Of a stretch of DNA of 64,000 nt, positions 34,812 through 43,015 are shown one piece after another (positions within the stretch are counted from its first letter, which is position 1; the number at the start of each line of letters is the position of its first letter). Made by a program: the position numbers and the translations under genes. The notes under the pieces are model-generated. The model saw only the letters and a program-made list of their open reading frames with translations, was not told where the DNA came from and did no database searches. Origin of the DNA: an uncultured Clostridia bacterium (GTDB lineage: Bacteria > Bacillota > Clostridia > Christensenellales > UBA1242); the NCBI GenBank assembly GCA_934778205.1, contig CAKVOD010000003.1, positions 118,193 through 182,192 on the forward strand, written 5' to 3'.

Positions 34812-36005
34812 TTATTTTTGTGGTTTCCTACGTTTTTTTGCGCCTTTGTGAACTATTTTATAAATCACGCCAGTCTTGATTTTGATGACACCAAACGGGC
34901 AAAGTTCTTGACAACAAAAACAGCGAATACATTTGTCATAGTCAATTTTGGCAATTCTTTTCCCGTTTTTGCCCTCGACCATTGAAATTGCTTTGACAGG
35001 GCAATGCTCGGCGCACTTTCCACACCCACGACAAAGTTTGTGGTTGATTTTAGGGCGTTGCGTCATTATGTTATGTACAAATTTTTGCAAGCATTGTGGC
35101 ACAAAATTTGCGTAAGGCTTTTCAACATTAGGTGTAATTTTTTCAAAGTCTTTGACAACAAATTTTTCGACATTTTCGCCCACGATTTCGACATTATAAT
35201 CATCAACAAAACCGCGTGCAAGCCCTTTCGTGATTGTTGGCATTTTGTCTAGGTCTGCATTGATAAGTTTGACACTGACGACATCTAACGCAAGGGCGTT
35301 GCTTGACGCCAAAATTGCCCCCACTTTTCGCGGTGAACCATTGCTTGGACCTTCCCCCTCCATTGCCAAAACGGCATCACAAACATTGAGGCAAAGTTTC
35401 GAGCCAAAATATTCGTGAATGTCGTACAAAAAGTCGCAAAAAGTATCAATTTCCCTATATTTTCCGTGCATTTCAACTTTTGTAAGCCCCGGAATTGCTC
35501 CAAACATATTTTTGACTGCGTTTGTAAAGCCCGCAAAAGCGTGCGTTTTCAACTTTGATGCATTTATAATGACGTCCGCATCGTATAGAGTTTGCAAAAC
35601 ATCGAACTTTTTGCCAACAACACCGTTCGGGTTGTCCACTGATACGAAATCAAAATTTTCATTCAGTTCAAACCCATATTCCCCCGCTATGTCCACAAGT
35701 CCACTTGCTTTGTAAATGCCGTTCATATATCCCGATGTGAAAGGCCCGCCCGCACTGTCGACAACGACGACATTTGCACCTACTTCTTTGCATAGCCTGC
35801 CTATTGCAGAAACAACCGTCGGGTGTGTCGTCGCGCACTTTTCAGGCGTCGCTTTCATTAGTAAGTTTGCCTTGATTGCAACGCGTTGCCCTGCTTTGAC
35901 AAACTTTTCAATGCCCCCCAATTTGTCAATCGAACTTTTGACCGCCTCAAAAACCTTATCTTCATCATAATCATCGCACCCCACAAGCGAAACAATTTTT
36001 TCCAT
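34812..36005 (-). CDS. DUF362 domain protein with two C-terminal [4Fe-4S] ferredoxin motifs
   Basis: About 397 residues. Residues 1-310 are DUF362 (VAIKANLLMKATPEKCATTH, VVVDSAGGPF, INASKLKTHAFAGFTNAVKN, MFGAIPGL). The C-terminal 80 carry two clusters of ferredoxin ligands, CRGCGKCAEHCP and CIRCFCCQELCP, then a basic tail. DUF362-ferredoxin proteins are common in anaerobes and their reaction is not known; an electron-transfer role is inferred from the clusters. The start at 36005 (MEKIVSL) has GGTGGAG directly upstream; a GTG at 36014 is inside that site. Transcribed alone. Confidence 0.9.
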   Translation of the reverse strand: MEKIVSLVGCDDYDEDKVFEAVKSSIDKLGGIEKFVKAGQRVAIKANLLMKATPEKCATTHPTVVSAIGRLCKEVGANVVVVDSAGGPFTSGYMNGIYKASGLVDIAGEYGFELNENFDFVSVDNPNGVVGKKFDVLQTLYDADVIINASKLKTHAFAGFTNAVKNMFGAIPGLTKVEMHGKYREIDTFCDFLYDIHEYFGSKLCLNVCDAVLAMEGEGPSNGSPRKVGAILASSNALALDVVSVKLINADLDKMPTITKGLARGFVDDYNVEIVGENVEKFVVKDFEKITPNVEKPYANFVPQCLQKFVHNIMTQRPKINHKLCRGCGKCAEHCPVKAISMVEGKNGKRIAKIDYDKCIRCFCCQELCPFGVIKIKTGVIYKIVHKGAKKRRKPQK

Positions 36006-36063
36006 ATACTCCACCTTTATATTAATTTTTATTGTTTGAAAACATAAATACTATGTTATCATT

Positions 36064-36105
36064 TTTTAATAAAAAAATCAACCTAGTGAACCCACTAAAT
36101 TGATT
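36064..36105 (-). terminator. Terminator after the InlB-repeat gene
   Basis: On the minus strand AATCAA (105-100) pairs with TTGATT (81-76) and AGTG with CACT inside it (in the 36000s), with G-T pairs between and a GGTT loop, then a T run. It lies about 27 nt after the stop at 36132. Confidence 0.7.
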
Positions 36106-36131
36106 TAAGCAATTATTTGTTTTATTTAGAA

Positions 36132-37112
36132 CTAAATCACAATTACACTAGAGGACGCACCGCCACTAAACTTTAGTGTTATGTTTGCGTCGGTTTTAGA
36201 AACGGTGTAACTAAACTTATTTTTGTTTGCCGTGTCTTGCGTGCAATCTCCTGTGACGGTCATTGACCACATATATGGTTTGCTAACAAGTATTGAGTAG
36301 TTTTCGCCGACCGATTGCGTCAACACAATCTCCTTGCCACTTGTCGCGACTATTTGGCTCTGAACCATGTCACCATTTATTAGATACAATATTACACCAT
36401 TGCCACTTGCGCCTGTGACTGTAATATTGATTGTTATTACGCTTTGTACTTTTGTCCATTTGCCATAAAGAGGAATCGTATCATCATACCCCGTCGTATC
36501 AAACGCTGCACTCAAACTTGATAACGCCGTGTCGCTGCAATCCGCTTTTGTGTACCAACCCTCAAACTTATATTTTGCTCGACTTGGCAAAACTAATTGC
36601 GTTTCAGTACCTGTTGTGTACTCTTGTGGTGGCGTCGCCGACCAATCAGAATCAAGCATATCACTATTTATTAAGTCGCCCGTATAGTTATATGTAATTG
36701 TGTAAGTCGTAGACGCAATCAATACAAGTTCAATATGAATCTGAATCCACGAATTCCCGTCAAATGTCTCACACCACACATGATCGGCATCATATTCTTT
36801 ACCGTCATCCAAGTCTTTCCATTTGTATGTGTCTGTCACACCATTAAGCATAATAGTAAATGGTATGCGAACAGCCTCATTCATATAATATAAATAATCT
36901 CCATTACTATCACTTCCTGAGCTTTGATAGTGAAATGAAATATATTCGGAATTAGTAGGACTCAAAACAATATTGTCTTTATATTTAAGTGCGCCGTAAA
37001 TATAAACATTAGTTCCGCCTCCCACCGCTCTAATATTGCTGTCATAAAAGCGATAAGCAGGAATTAACAAAAAGAGCATATTAACAACAAAAAGCCATAC
37101 TAATACTAGCAT
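36132..37112 (-). CDS. InlB-repeat surface protein (5' end disrupted)
   Basis: 326 residues from the first ATG in frame. A membrane anchor is at 1-22 (MLVLVWLFVVNMLFLLIPAY). Around 160-215 is one InlB/Listeria-Bacteroides repeat (TYTITYNY ... YKFEGWYTKADC ... IPLYGKWT). From about 225 to the end is a beta-rich domain (NITVTGASGNGVILYLINGD ... SSSVIVI) that resembles the C-termini of the proteins ending at 50571 and 62519. The ATG at 37112 has no ribosome binding site; the frame is open upstream for another 56 codons, back to a TAA just after a 12-G tract, and a well-placed AAGGAG-ATG lies at 37324. The true gene probably began there and is now broken (see the next entries). Confidence 0.75.
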   Translation of the reverse strand: MLVLVWLFVVNMLFLLIPAYRFYDSNIRAVGGGTNVYIYGALKYKDNIVLSPTNSEYISFHYQSSGSDSNGDYLYYMNEAVRIPFTIMLNGVTDTYKWKDLDDGKEYDADHVWCETFDGNSWIQIHIELVLIASTTYTITYNYTGDLINSDMLDSDWSATPPQEYTTGTETQLVLPSRAKYKFEGWYTKADCSDTALSSLSAAFDTTGYDDTIPLYGKWTKVQSVITINITVTGASGNGVILYLINGDMVQSQIVATSGKEIVLTQSVGENYSILVSKPYMWSMTVTGDCTQDTANKNKFSYTVSKTDANITLKFSGGASSSVIVI

Positions 37113-37324
37113 AGCGCGGGAAAGCGAATTTAATTTAGTTTTGTAACATATATTTTTGTTGCTTCTATTGTTTTTTGTCGAAGTGCAATTTTTGCCACTT
37201 TGCAGAAATGTGCTAGTATCTTGCTGTTTTTGGCATGTACCATTATTATTTTGAGGGGTTATCAGGCAATTTTTTACATCACATTATACCCCCCCCCCCC
37301 TAGCAATTTTGTTCTAAAAATCAT
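37113..37324 (-). pseudogene. Disrupted 5' end of the InlB-repeat gene
   Basis: ATG at 37324 with AAGGAG (37340-37335) reads 8 codons, then four Gly from a 12-G tract, and stops after YNVM. The frame of the downstream protein resumes right after a TAA (37286-37284) and encodes a Cys/Lys/Asn/Thr-rich tail (CDVKNC ... CQKQ ... KNCTSTK ... CYKTKLNSLSRAM) leading into the anchor. The gene at 52607 has the same layout uninterrupted (EQKGGVGRSCKNN ... TKCKTRQSKFDSAKHM). All three frames after the tract are closed within 15 nt, so a change in tract length alone would not restore it. Confidence 0.6.
37289..37300. repeat. Homopolymer tract, 12 C (12 G on the coding strand)
   Basis: Twelve consecutive C on the plus strand, by far the longest G/C run in this AT-rich window, located within the first 12 codons of a surface protein gene. 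Such tracts vary in length in vivo and are error-prone in sequencing. Confidence 0.9.
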
Positions 37325-37361
37325 AATATTTTATCTCCTTGTTCTTTGACTTTTCACGTAT

Positions 37362-37390
37362 ATTTTACCACTATTTGCGATTTTTATCAA
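37362..37390 (-). promoter_or_regulatory. Promoter of the InlB-repeat gene
   Basis: Minus strand TTGATA (37390-37385), 17-bp spacer, TAAAAT (37367-37362). The surrounding bases (AACATTTGA ... TGG) match the promoter of the 52607 gene. Confidence 0.65.
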
Positions 37391-37477
37391 ATGTTTTTCA
37401 TATATTTATGAAAAAAAGTTGCAAAATTCTGCAACTTTTCTTATTTTTTTTAGGATTTTATTTGATTTCGCTCTTCC

Positions 37478-37532
37478 GGGAGATTTCTCCGCTTCGGCGA
37501 GGGCTAACGCCTCCGCCTTCGGTCGAAATGAC
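37478..37532. repeat. Dispersed intergenic repeat, copy 2
   Basis: GGGAGATTTCTCCGCTTCGG ... CCTTCGGTCGAAATGAC, related to 22493-22538. It contains GC-rich inverted segments (CTCCGCTTCGGCGAG, GCCTCCGCCTTCGG). The 487-base gap 37113-37599 holds this, the promoter and the broken 5' end described above. Confidence 0.6.
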
Positions 37533-37599
37533 AGTGGGTAGTGTTCCTATCCACGCTCAGCGCACTGATGAGATATGAGTTTCAAACCACTGTATATGG

Positions 37600-40500
37600 T
37601 TATCTTTTTAGTTTTGCGGAAACTTTGTATCCGCGAAGGTCAAATTCGCGCGACATGTCGCAATCGGAAAGCAAAGTCATTTGACTCAAGGTTTCCTTTT
37701 CAATCGTGGACTTTTCGTCGTCGATGATTGACTGCATATAGTCGTCGGCACTTGATAGGTCGACAAAAATTCTGTCCGCTACATCAAAGCCTGCGTCTTT
37801 GCGGGCAACTTGGAGTGAGCGCAAAAGTTCACGCAAGATGCCTTCTTTTTCAAGTTCGGCGGAAAGTGAGGTATCAATTGCAACATTGATTGTTTCAACG
37901 TCCGCTTTGATATTGTCATTGAACACATTAGTAATATCAAACATATTCTTTTCAAAGTCGACGTCAAAGTCACCGAGTTTGACGGCTTCATTGACATCAA
38001 GTTTTGTCAAAATTTCTTTTGTTTGCTCAGGTGTCAATTTTGATATGAACTCTTTTGCTTCGTTGACTCTATTTTTGAGTTTTGCCCCTGCTGTTTTGAA
38101 GTTTAGGTGCAATACGCGTGTGCAGAGCGAATCAAAGTTTGGAAGATATTCAATTTCTTTAACATTGAGTTCGTTCTTGATAATTTGTTCAAAATCTTTA
38201 CAAATGTCTTGCATATCGGTGTCAATATAAAGTGTTTTGATTGGTTGTTTTACTTTGATTTGTGCTTGGTTGCGCAAACTCAATGCAATTGTGATGATTT
38301 CTCTCACTTTTTCACATTCAAGTAGTATTTTTTCATCGACTGCCAAATTTACTGGGAAGTCGCTCAAAAGCACGCTTTCTTCCGCTTGCCCATATTTTCT
38401 CACGAGGTTTTGCCACGTATATTCGGTCATAAACGGAATAATTGGCGCCATAACTTGTGTGATTGTTTTGATTGCGATGTAGAGGCTGTTATATGCGTCT
38501 ACCTTGTCTTGTTCAAATCCGTCTTTCCAGAATCTACGACGACAAATTCTAATATAGAAATTGGAAACGTCGTCCATACACTTTTCAAATTCTTTTATTA
38601 CTGATACGGTATCGTTTGCATCATAGCGCTCGGACGCATAGTTTGCAAACGAATTAACGCGGGAAATTAGCCATTTGTCCATAAGGTTTGCACTTGTAAA
38701 TTCGCCACTGCATTGTGGTTTATCGATTTCAGCATAGGTATTGAAGAACACAACTGCGTTGTGATATTGTAGTGTTTTTCTTCTTGCTTCCTCGCAAAGT
38801 GACATTGAAAAACGTACATCGTTTGAGGTTGGCGCACCTGCAAAGAGGTAACGGACAGCATCTGCCCCCAACTTTTCGGCAACTTCTTCAAACTGAACTG
38901 AATTTCCTGAAGATTTCGAGAACTTGCTACCGTCCTCAGCAACGACTGCGCCATAACTCAAAACCTTTTCATACGGCGCGCGCCCAGTGAGCGTGACGCT
39001 CATAAACAGCAATGAATAGAACCACAAGCGAATTTGCTCGCGCATTTCCATTACCACTTCAGCTGGGAATTGCTTTTCCCATTCCTTGCGATTTGTGAAG
39101 TAACCCAGTGTTGTGAAAGGCACAATGCCTGCGTCAAGCCAAACGTCACCGACTTGCGTTACGCGTTTAACTTTTTCGCCACAGCAAGGACAAACAATTT
39201 CGATATCGTCGACATATGGGCGGTGCAATTCCTTGAGGTTGCTAAGGTCACGACCGCTCAACTTTTCCAAGTCCGCTTTACTTTCAACAACAGTTAGGTG
39301 ACCGCATTTTTGACAAGGATAGAATGGGAGTGGCAAACCATAGTAGCGACTGCGCGAAATGTTCCAATCGCCCATATTGTTGAGCCAATCTTCCATACGT
39401 TTTCTTGTATATTCTGGTTGCCAATCGACATTTTTGACTGCCTCCAAAAGTTGTGGGCGAATTTCGTCGGTTTTTATGTACCATTCGCGCACAAGGCGGA
39501 AGAATACTTGTGTTTTACATCTCCAGCAAATAGGATATTTGTGTGTGTGCATTTCGGTTTTGAAGAACTTTCCTTGTTTCTTGAGTTCCTCAAAAATCTT
39601 TGGCGCGACGTCGGAGGCGTTGATTCCAGCAAAAATACCGTAATCTTCCAAAAGTTCGCCGTTGTCGTTGATAGGACAAATTGCAGGCAAGTCGTATTTT
39701 TTGCCGAGTTCAAAGTCCTCAGCACCGCACCCCGGTGCGATGTGGACGACGCCTGAACCTTCGTCCGCGACGACTTCGTCCCACGCGATGACTTTGTGTT
39801 CTACGCCTTGTTGACATTTAAGTTCTGGGAAAAATGTTTCATAATGTAGCCCCAAAAGTTTGTCGCCTTTGAATTTGTCGATTACTTTGCGGTCTTTTGG
39901 CATATGAGGTAGCGCATTTTTTGCCAAAACTATTGGACGCACGCCCCCTTCATATTCGACTTTGACATACTCAAGTTCAGGATTGACTGCTAGTGCGACG
40001 TTGCTAGTGAGCGTCCACGGCGTAGTTGTCCAAACCAAAATGTCAAAATCTTCTTCGACAACTTTTGCTTTTGCAAAAATTGTTTCGTGTTCTACTTCTT
40101 TATAAGAACCCGTCATTTCGTGTTCGGAAAGCGAAGTTCCGCAACGCGGACACCACGGCATCGGGCGGTCAGATTGCGTAATCCAGCCACGGTCGTGACA
40201 AACTTTCAAAAAGTGCCAGATGCCTTCAATATTTTCATCCGTTTTCGTATAATATGAGTTATCCCAATCCATCCACTGCCCAAGTCGCTTGCTTTGCTCG
40301 GTGATGACTTTTGAGAATTTATCGACGCGTGCGACACACGCGCTTGTGAACTTGTCCATACCAAGTTTTTCAATGTCACGCTTATTTTTGAAGCCGAGTT
40401 CTTTTTCAACTTCGACCTCAACCCAAAGCCCTTGCCCGTCAAATCCATTGCGGTAGTGGCAGGAATACCCGCGCATACCTTTGTACTTTAGGTATGCGTC

Positions 40501-40680
40501 TTTTAGCGTTCTACCCCAGCAGTGGTGCAAACGCATACTGTTGTTGGCTGTGATTGGTCCGTCCAAAAAACGATAGGCAGTGCGCCCCGCGTTCTTTTTT
40601 TGTAGTTTTTTGAAGCAATCATTATCTTGCCAAAATTTGAGCATCTCAAGTTCTTGCTCAACAAATTTATTTTCGTCCAT
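37600..40680 (-). CDS. ileS: Isoleucine--tRNA ligase (divergent HHxWG subfamily)
   Basis: 1026-residue class Ia synthetase charging tRNA-Ile and editing valine. The signature usually read as HIGH is LHHCWGRTLKD, in the context GPITANNSMRLHH ... GFDGQGLWVEVEVEKELGF; the KMSKS loop is KFSKSSGN. The CP1 editing domain includes DILVWTTTPWTLTSN and GSGVVHIAPGCGAEDFELGK. Zinc-type pairs CPRCG, CWRC, CQKCG and CPCCG are visible. This layout is that of a divergent ileS subfamily common in candidate phyla and some Bacillota. It follows alaS by 8 nt, so the two are co-transcribed. Confidence 0.93.
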   Translation of the reverse strand: MDENKFVEQELEMLKFWQDNDCFKKLQKKNAGRTAYRFLDGPITANNSMRLHHCWGRTLKDAYLKYKGMRGYSCHYRNGFDGQGLWVEVEVEKELGFKNKRDIEKLGMDKFTSACVARVDKFSKVITEQSKRLGQWMDWDNSYYTKTDENIEGIWHFLKVCHDRGWITQSDRPMPWCPRCGTSLSEHEMTGSYKEVEHETIFAKAKVVEEDFDILVWTTTPWTLTSNVALAVNPELEYVKVEYEGGVRPIVLAKNALPHMPKDRKVIDKFKGDKLLGLHYETFFPELKCQQGVEHKVIAWDEVVADEGSGVVHIAPGCGAEDFELGKKYDLPAICPINDNGELLEDYGIFAGINASDVAPKIFEELKKQGKFFKTEMHTHKYPICWRCKTQVFFRLVREWYIKTDEIRPQLLEAVKNVDWQPEYTRKRMEDWLNNMGDWNISRSRYYGLPLPFYPCQKCGHLTVVESKADLEKLSGRDLSNLKELHRPYVDDIEIVCPCCGEKVKRVTQVGDVWLDAGIVPFTTLGYFTNRKEWEKQFPAEVVMEMREQIRLWFYSLLFMSVTLTGRAPYEKVLSYGAVVAEDGSKFSKSSGNSVQFEEVAEKLGADAVRYLFAGAPTSNDVRFSMSLCEEARRKTLQYHNAVVFFNTYAEIDKPQCSGEFTSANLMDKWLISRVNSFANYASERYDANDTVSVIKEFEKCMDDVSNFYIRICRRRFWKDGFEQDKVDAYNSLYIAIKTITQVMAPIIPFMTEYTWQNLVRKYGQAEESVLLSDFPVNLAVDEKILLECEKVREIITIALSLRNQAQIKVKQPIKTLYIDTDMQDICKDFEQIIKNELNVKEIEYLPNFDSLCTRVLHLNFKTAGAKLKNRVNEAKEFISKLTPEQTKEILTKLDVNEAVKLGDFDVDFEKNMFDITNVFNDNIKADVETINVAIDTSLSAELEKEGILRELLRSLQVARKDAGFDVADRIFVDLSSADDYMQSIIDDEKSTIEKETLSQMTLLSDCDMSREFDLRGYKVSAKLKR

Positions 40681-40688
40681 AATTTCCT

Positions 40689-42479
40689 CTATTTATCAAG
40701 CAAAACTGCTTTTATTCTACGAACATTTGCAGAACTGCTTTCTTCCTTTTTGATTTTGAATTTTACAAGTTCTCTTGTGTTGTTTACGTGTGGCCCACTG
40801 CAAATTTCTTTGCTATATTTGCCGATTGTATAAACGGATACTTTATCTCCATATTTGTTATCAAACAACCCGATTGCGCCACTATGTTTTGCCTCGTCGG
40901 GTGTCATTTCTTCACGAATGACGTCGACACCTTCGGCAATGATTGAATTGACATAATCTTCAATTTCTTGCAATTCCTCAGGCGTGAGTTTGCGCGAAAA
41001 GTTGAAGTCGAAACGCAATCTTTCAGGAGTTATGTTGCTACCCATTTGGTGGACGTCGTCCCCCAAAAACTTTTTGAGCGCTGAATGCAACAAGTGTGTT
41101 GCGGTGTGAAGTTTGATTGTTTCGGGGTCGTGGTCGGCAAGCCCTGACTTAAAGACAGCTTGGTTTGCACCGCGCGACTCCTCTTTGTGGTGTTCTAGCA
41201 ATTCTTCAAACGCTTTGTCATCGACCTTTATGTTATGCTCCTCAGCAAGTTCTTGCGTAATCTCAAGTGGGAAGCCGAATGTATCATACAACTTAAAGAC
41301 AAGTTCGGTTTTTAGATATCCATTTTCAATATTATTTTCATCTTCAATATATTCGTTGAAAACCTTTAGCCCTTGTGAAAGCATTTTACTGAATTTGTCT
41401 TGCTCTGCTCTAAACTTTGCCAAAATCTCGTCCTTTGTAAAGTTCCATTCAGGCGCAAGCCCTGTATTTTCCATATTGTCAATCGTTTTGCTTGCGATTG
41501 TTTCAAACATATCGTCGCCTGCCTCGATTGTTCTCAAGTGGCGCAATGCTCTGCGCATAAGACGGCGCAAAATGTAGCCCGCTTTGACGTTTGACGGCTC
41601 AACTTTCGCGTTCAAAATAATGACGCTTGTTCTAATATGTTCGCAAATAATGCGCAAACTGCGCTCGTTAGGGTTCTTTGAATTTTCGCGAAGATAATTC
41701 ATAATGTCGACAAAAATTTCAGTATCATAGACTGTGTCAAGACCGTTGAGTGTCAAGAGCATTCTTTCAAGTCCTGAGCCTGTGTCGACGGAGTTAAATT
41801 TCAACTTGCTGTATGTTTTGTCAAGGTTTTTATAGTATTGCATAAACACGCCCGCGTTCCAAATCTCAAGATACCTTTTCTTTGTGTCGAAAAAGCCTGA
41901 TTTTTCGTAACTTTCGCCGTGTTCGTCGCCTGTGTCATAAAAGACTTCGGTGCAAGGACCGCAAGGACCTTCCCCGTCGCCCATACTCCAAAAGTTGTCC
42001 TCAAATGGTAGTTTTATGATGTGCGATGGGTCAATGCCGACTTTTTCCCAAATGCCCGCGCTTTCTTCGTCCGCTGGAAGTCCTAGCGCTTCATCTCCGC
42101 TAAAGACTGTTGCATAAAGTTTTTCTTTTGGAATCTTGAAGCCCTCAGTCAATAACTTGAACGCATAACTAATTGCGCCCTTTTTGAAGTAGTCACCGAT
42201 TGACCAACTGCCAAGCATATTGAAACTCGTCAAGTGGTGACGGTCGCCGACTGACTCGATGTCGTTTGTGCGAATGCAAGTTTGCACATTGCACATACGC
42301 TTGCTGACTGGTTGTTCCTCGCCCGTAAAGCACTTTTTGATTGGCGCCATACCCGCGTTGATAAATAGTAGCGTTGGGTCGTTTTCAGGCACAATGCTTG
42401 AATTTTTTATTCTTGTGTGACCGTTTTCAGTAAAAAAGTTGATAAACGTGTCCAAAATTTGTTTTGCAGTGTATTTCAT
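40689..42479 (-). CDS. alaS: Alanine--tRNA ligase, short form without C-Ala domain
   Basis: About 596 residues, against about 870 for most bacterial AlaRS. The class II core shows FINAGMAPIKKCFTGEE, CIRTNDIESVGDRHHLTSFN and GSGLERMLL; the editing domain has HTATHLLHSAL and CSGPHVNNTREL, whose His and Cys are the zinc and hydrolysis ligands. The protein ends right after the editing domain at KIKKEESSSANVRRIKAVLL, so the coiled-coil and C-Ala (DHHA1) domain are missing. Start taken at 42479 (MKYTAKQILDTF); the upstream in-frame extension is not AlaRS-like. GGAG lies about 12 nt before it. Confidence 0.93.
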   Translation of the reverse strand: MKYTAKQILDTFINFFTENGHTRIKNSSIVPENDPTLLFINAGMAPIKKCFTGEEQPVSKRMCNVQTCIRTNDIESVGDRHHLTSFNMLGSWSIGDYFKKGAISYAFKLLTEGFKIPKEKLYATVFSGDEALGLPADEESAGIWEKVGIDPSHIIKLPFEDNFWSMGDGEGPCGPCTEVFYDTGDEHGESYEKSGFFDTKKRYLEIWNAGVFMQYYKNLDKTYSKLKFNSVDTGSGLERMLLTLNGLDTVYDTEIFVDIMNYLRENSKNPNERSLRIICEHIRTSVIILNAKVEPSNVKAGYILRRLMRRALRHLRTIEAGDDMFETIASKTIDNMENTGLAPEWNFTKDEILAKFRAEQDKFSKMLSQGLKVFNEYIEDENNIENGYLKTELVFKLYDTFGFPLEITQELAEEHNIKVDDKAFEELLEHHKEESRGANQAVFKSGLADHDPETIKLHTATHLLHSALKKFLGDDVHQMGSNITPERLRFDFNFSRKLTPEELQEIEDYVNSIIAEGVDVIREEMTPDEAKHSGAIGLFDNKYGDKVSVYTIGKYSKEICSGPHVNNTRELVKFKIKKEESSSANVRRIKAVLLDK

Positions 42480-42690
42480 TCTCTTTTTTTCTCTCCTAAT
42501 TTTCAATACTTTGGCGCAAAGCGCATAAGGGCAAACATTTTGTTTGCGTGACACAAATCAAATCACAACCCGCAAAGCAAAAAGATTAGCGTTTTACTTT
42601 GTGAAAAATTGCAACATATAATGTGACTTTGGTTGCACCAAAATAAATACAATGCACCCGCGATTTGGCGCACGGGTGTAACTTATCAAT

Positions 42691-42719
42691 ATTTTACAAC
42701 ATTACGACGTTTTTGTCAA
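42691..42719 (-). promoter_or_regulatory. Promoter of alaS-ileS
   Basis: Minus strand TTGACA (42719-42714), 17-bp spacer, TAAAAT (42696-42691). The leader to alaS is about 205 nt and has hairpins (CACCCG/CGGGTG near 42650-42675; GCAAAC/GTTTGC near 42530-42550), but the T-box core AGGGTGGNACCGCG is not present, so tRNA-sensing is not supported. Confidence 0.8.
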
Positions 42720-42780
42720 ACACTCTAGCACATATTATATAAAGTTCATTGCCAAAAATTTTCTTAAGTTGTTAAAATGA

Positions 42781-42945
42781 CGTCCTAAGAATAGCACATT
42801 AAAAATTCACATCAACAAATATTTCCTTTATAACTGTTTTTACCACGACATATCTAGTTACAAGCAAGATATGGAATTGATTAAAGATTTCAAGAATATT
42901 ACGCAAAAAGAAAAAGATGCTATTTTAGTTCTGCTCAAAAAATAG
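42781..42945 (+). pseudogene. Possible 3' fragment of a lost gene
   Basis: A plus-strand frame open from a TGA at 42778 to TAG at 42943-42945. Its end, from the only ATG at 42871, reads MELIKDFKNITQKEKDAILV and then LLKK, which looks like the helical C-terminus of an HTH-type regulator. There is no good ribosome binding site, and the final codons form part of the terminator that follows. The 536-base gap 42480-43015 otherwise holds the alaS promoter and leader. Confidence 0.3.
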
Positions 42946-42956
42946 CATCTTTTTTT
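42911..42956 (+). terminator. Rho-independent terminator
   Basis: A perfect 16-bp stem, AAAAAGATGCTATTTT with AAAATAGCATCTTTTT, 12-nt loop, then T run on the plus strand. It follows the fragment above and insulates the M1 peptidase gene. Confidence 0.8.
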
Positions 42957-43015
42957 GTAAAACTGGTAGTCTAAATCAAGCGCTACATTCATATTTAATA
43001 GATAAGGAGAAATCT

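Noticed and set aside
37284..37324. Simple on/off phase variation by length of the G tract
   Set aside because: All three frames after the tract reach a stop within 15 nt, so tract length alone cannot restore the downstream frame.
36132..37324. Alternative genetic code (TGA or TAA read as sense)
   Set aside because: Stops end genes at their normal lengths throughout the ribosomal cluster, and reading TGA through after the G tract meets a TAA soon after.
42480..42690. T-box riboswitch before alaS
   Set aside because: A long leader with hairpins exists, but the conserved AGGGTGGNACCGCG core and its terminator partner are absent.
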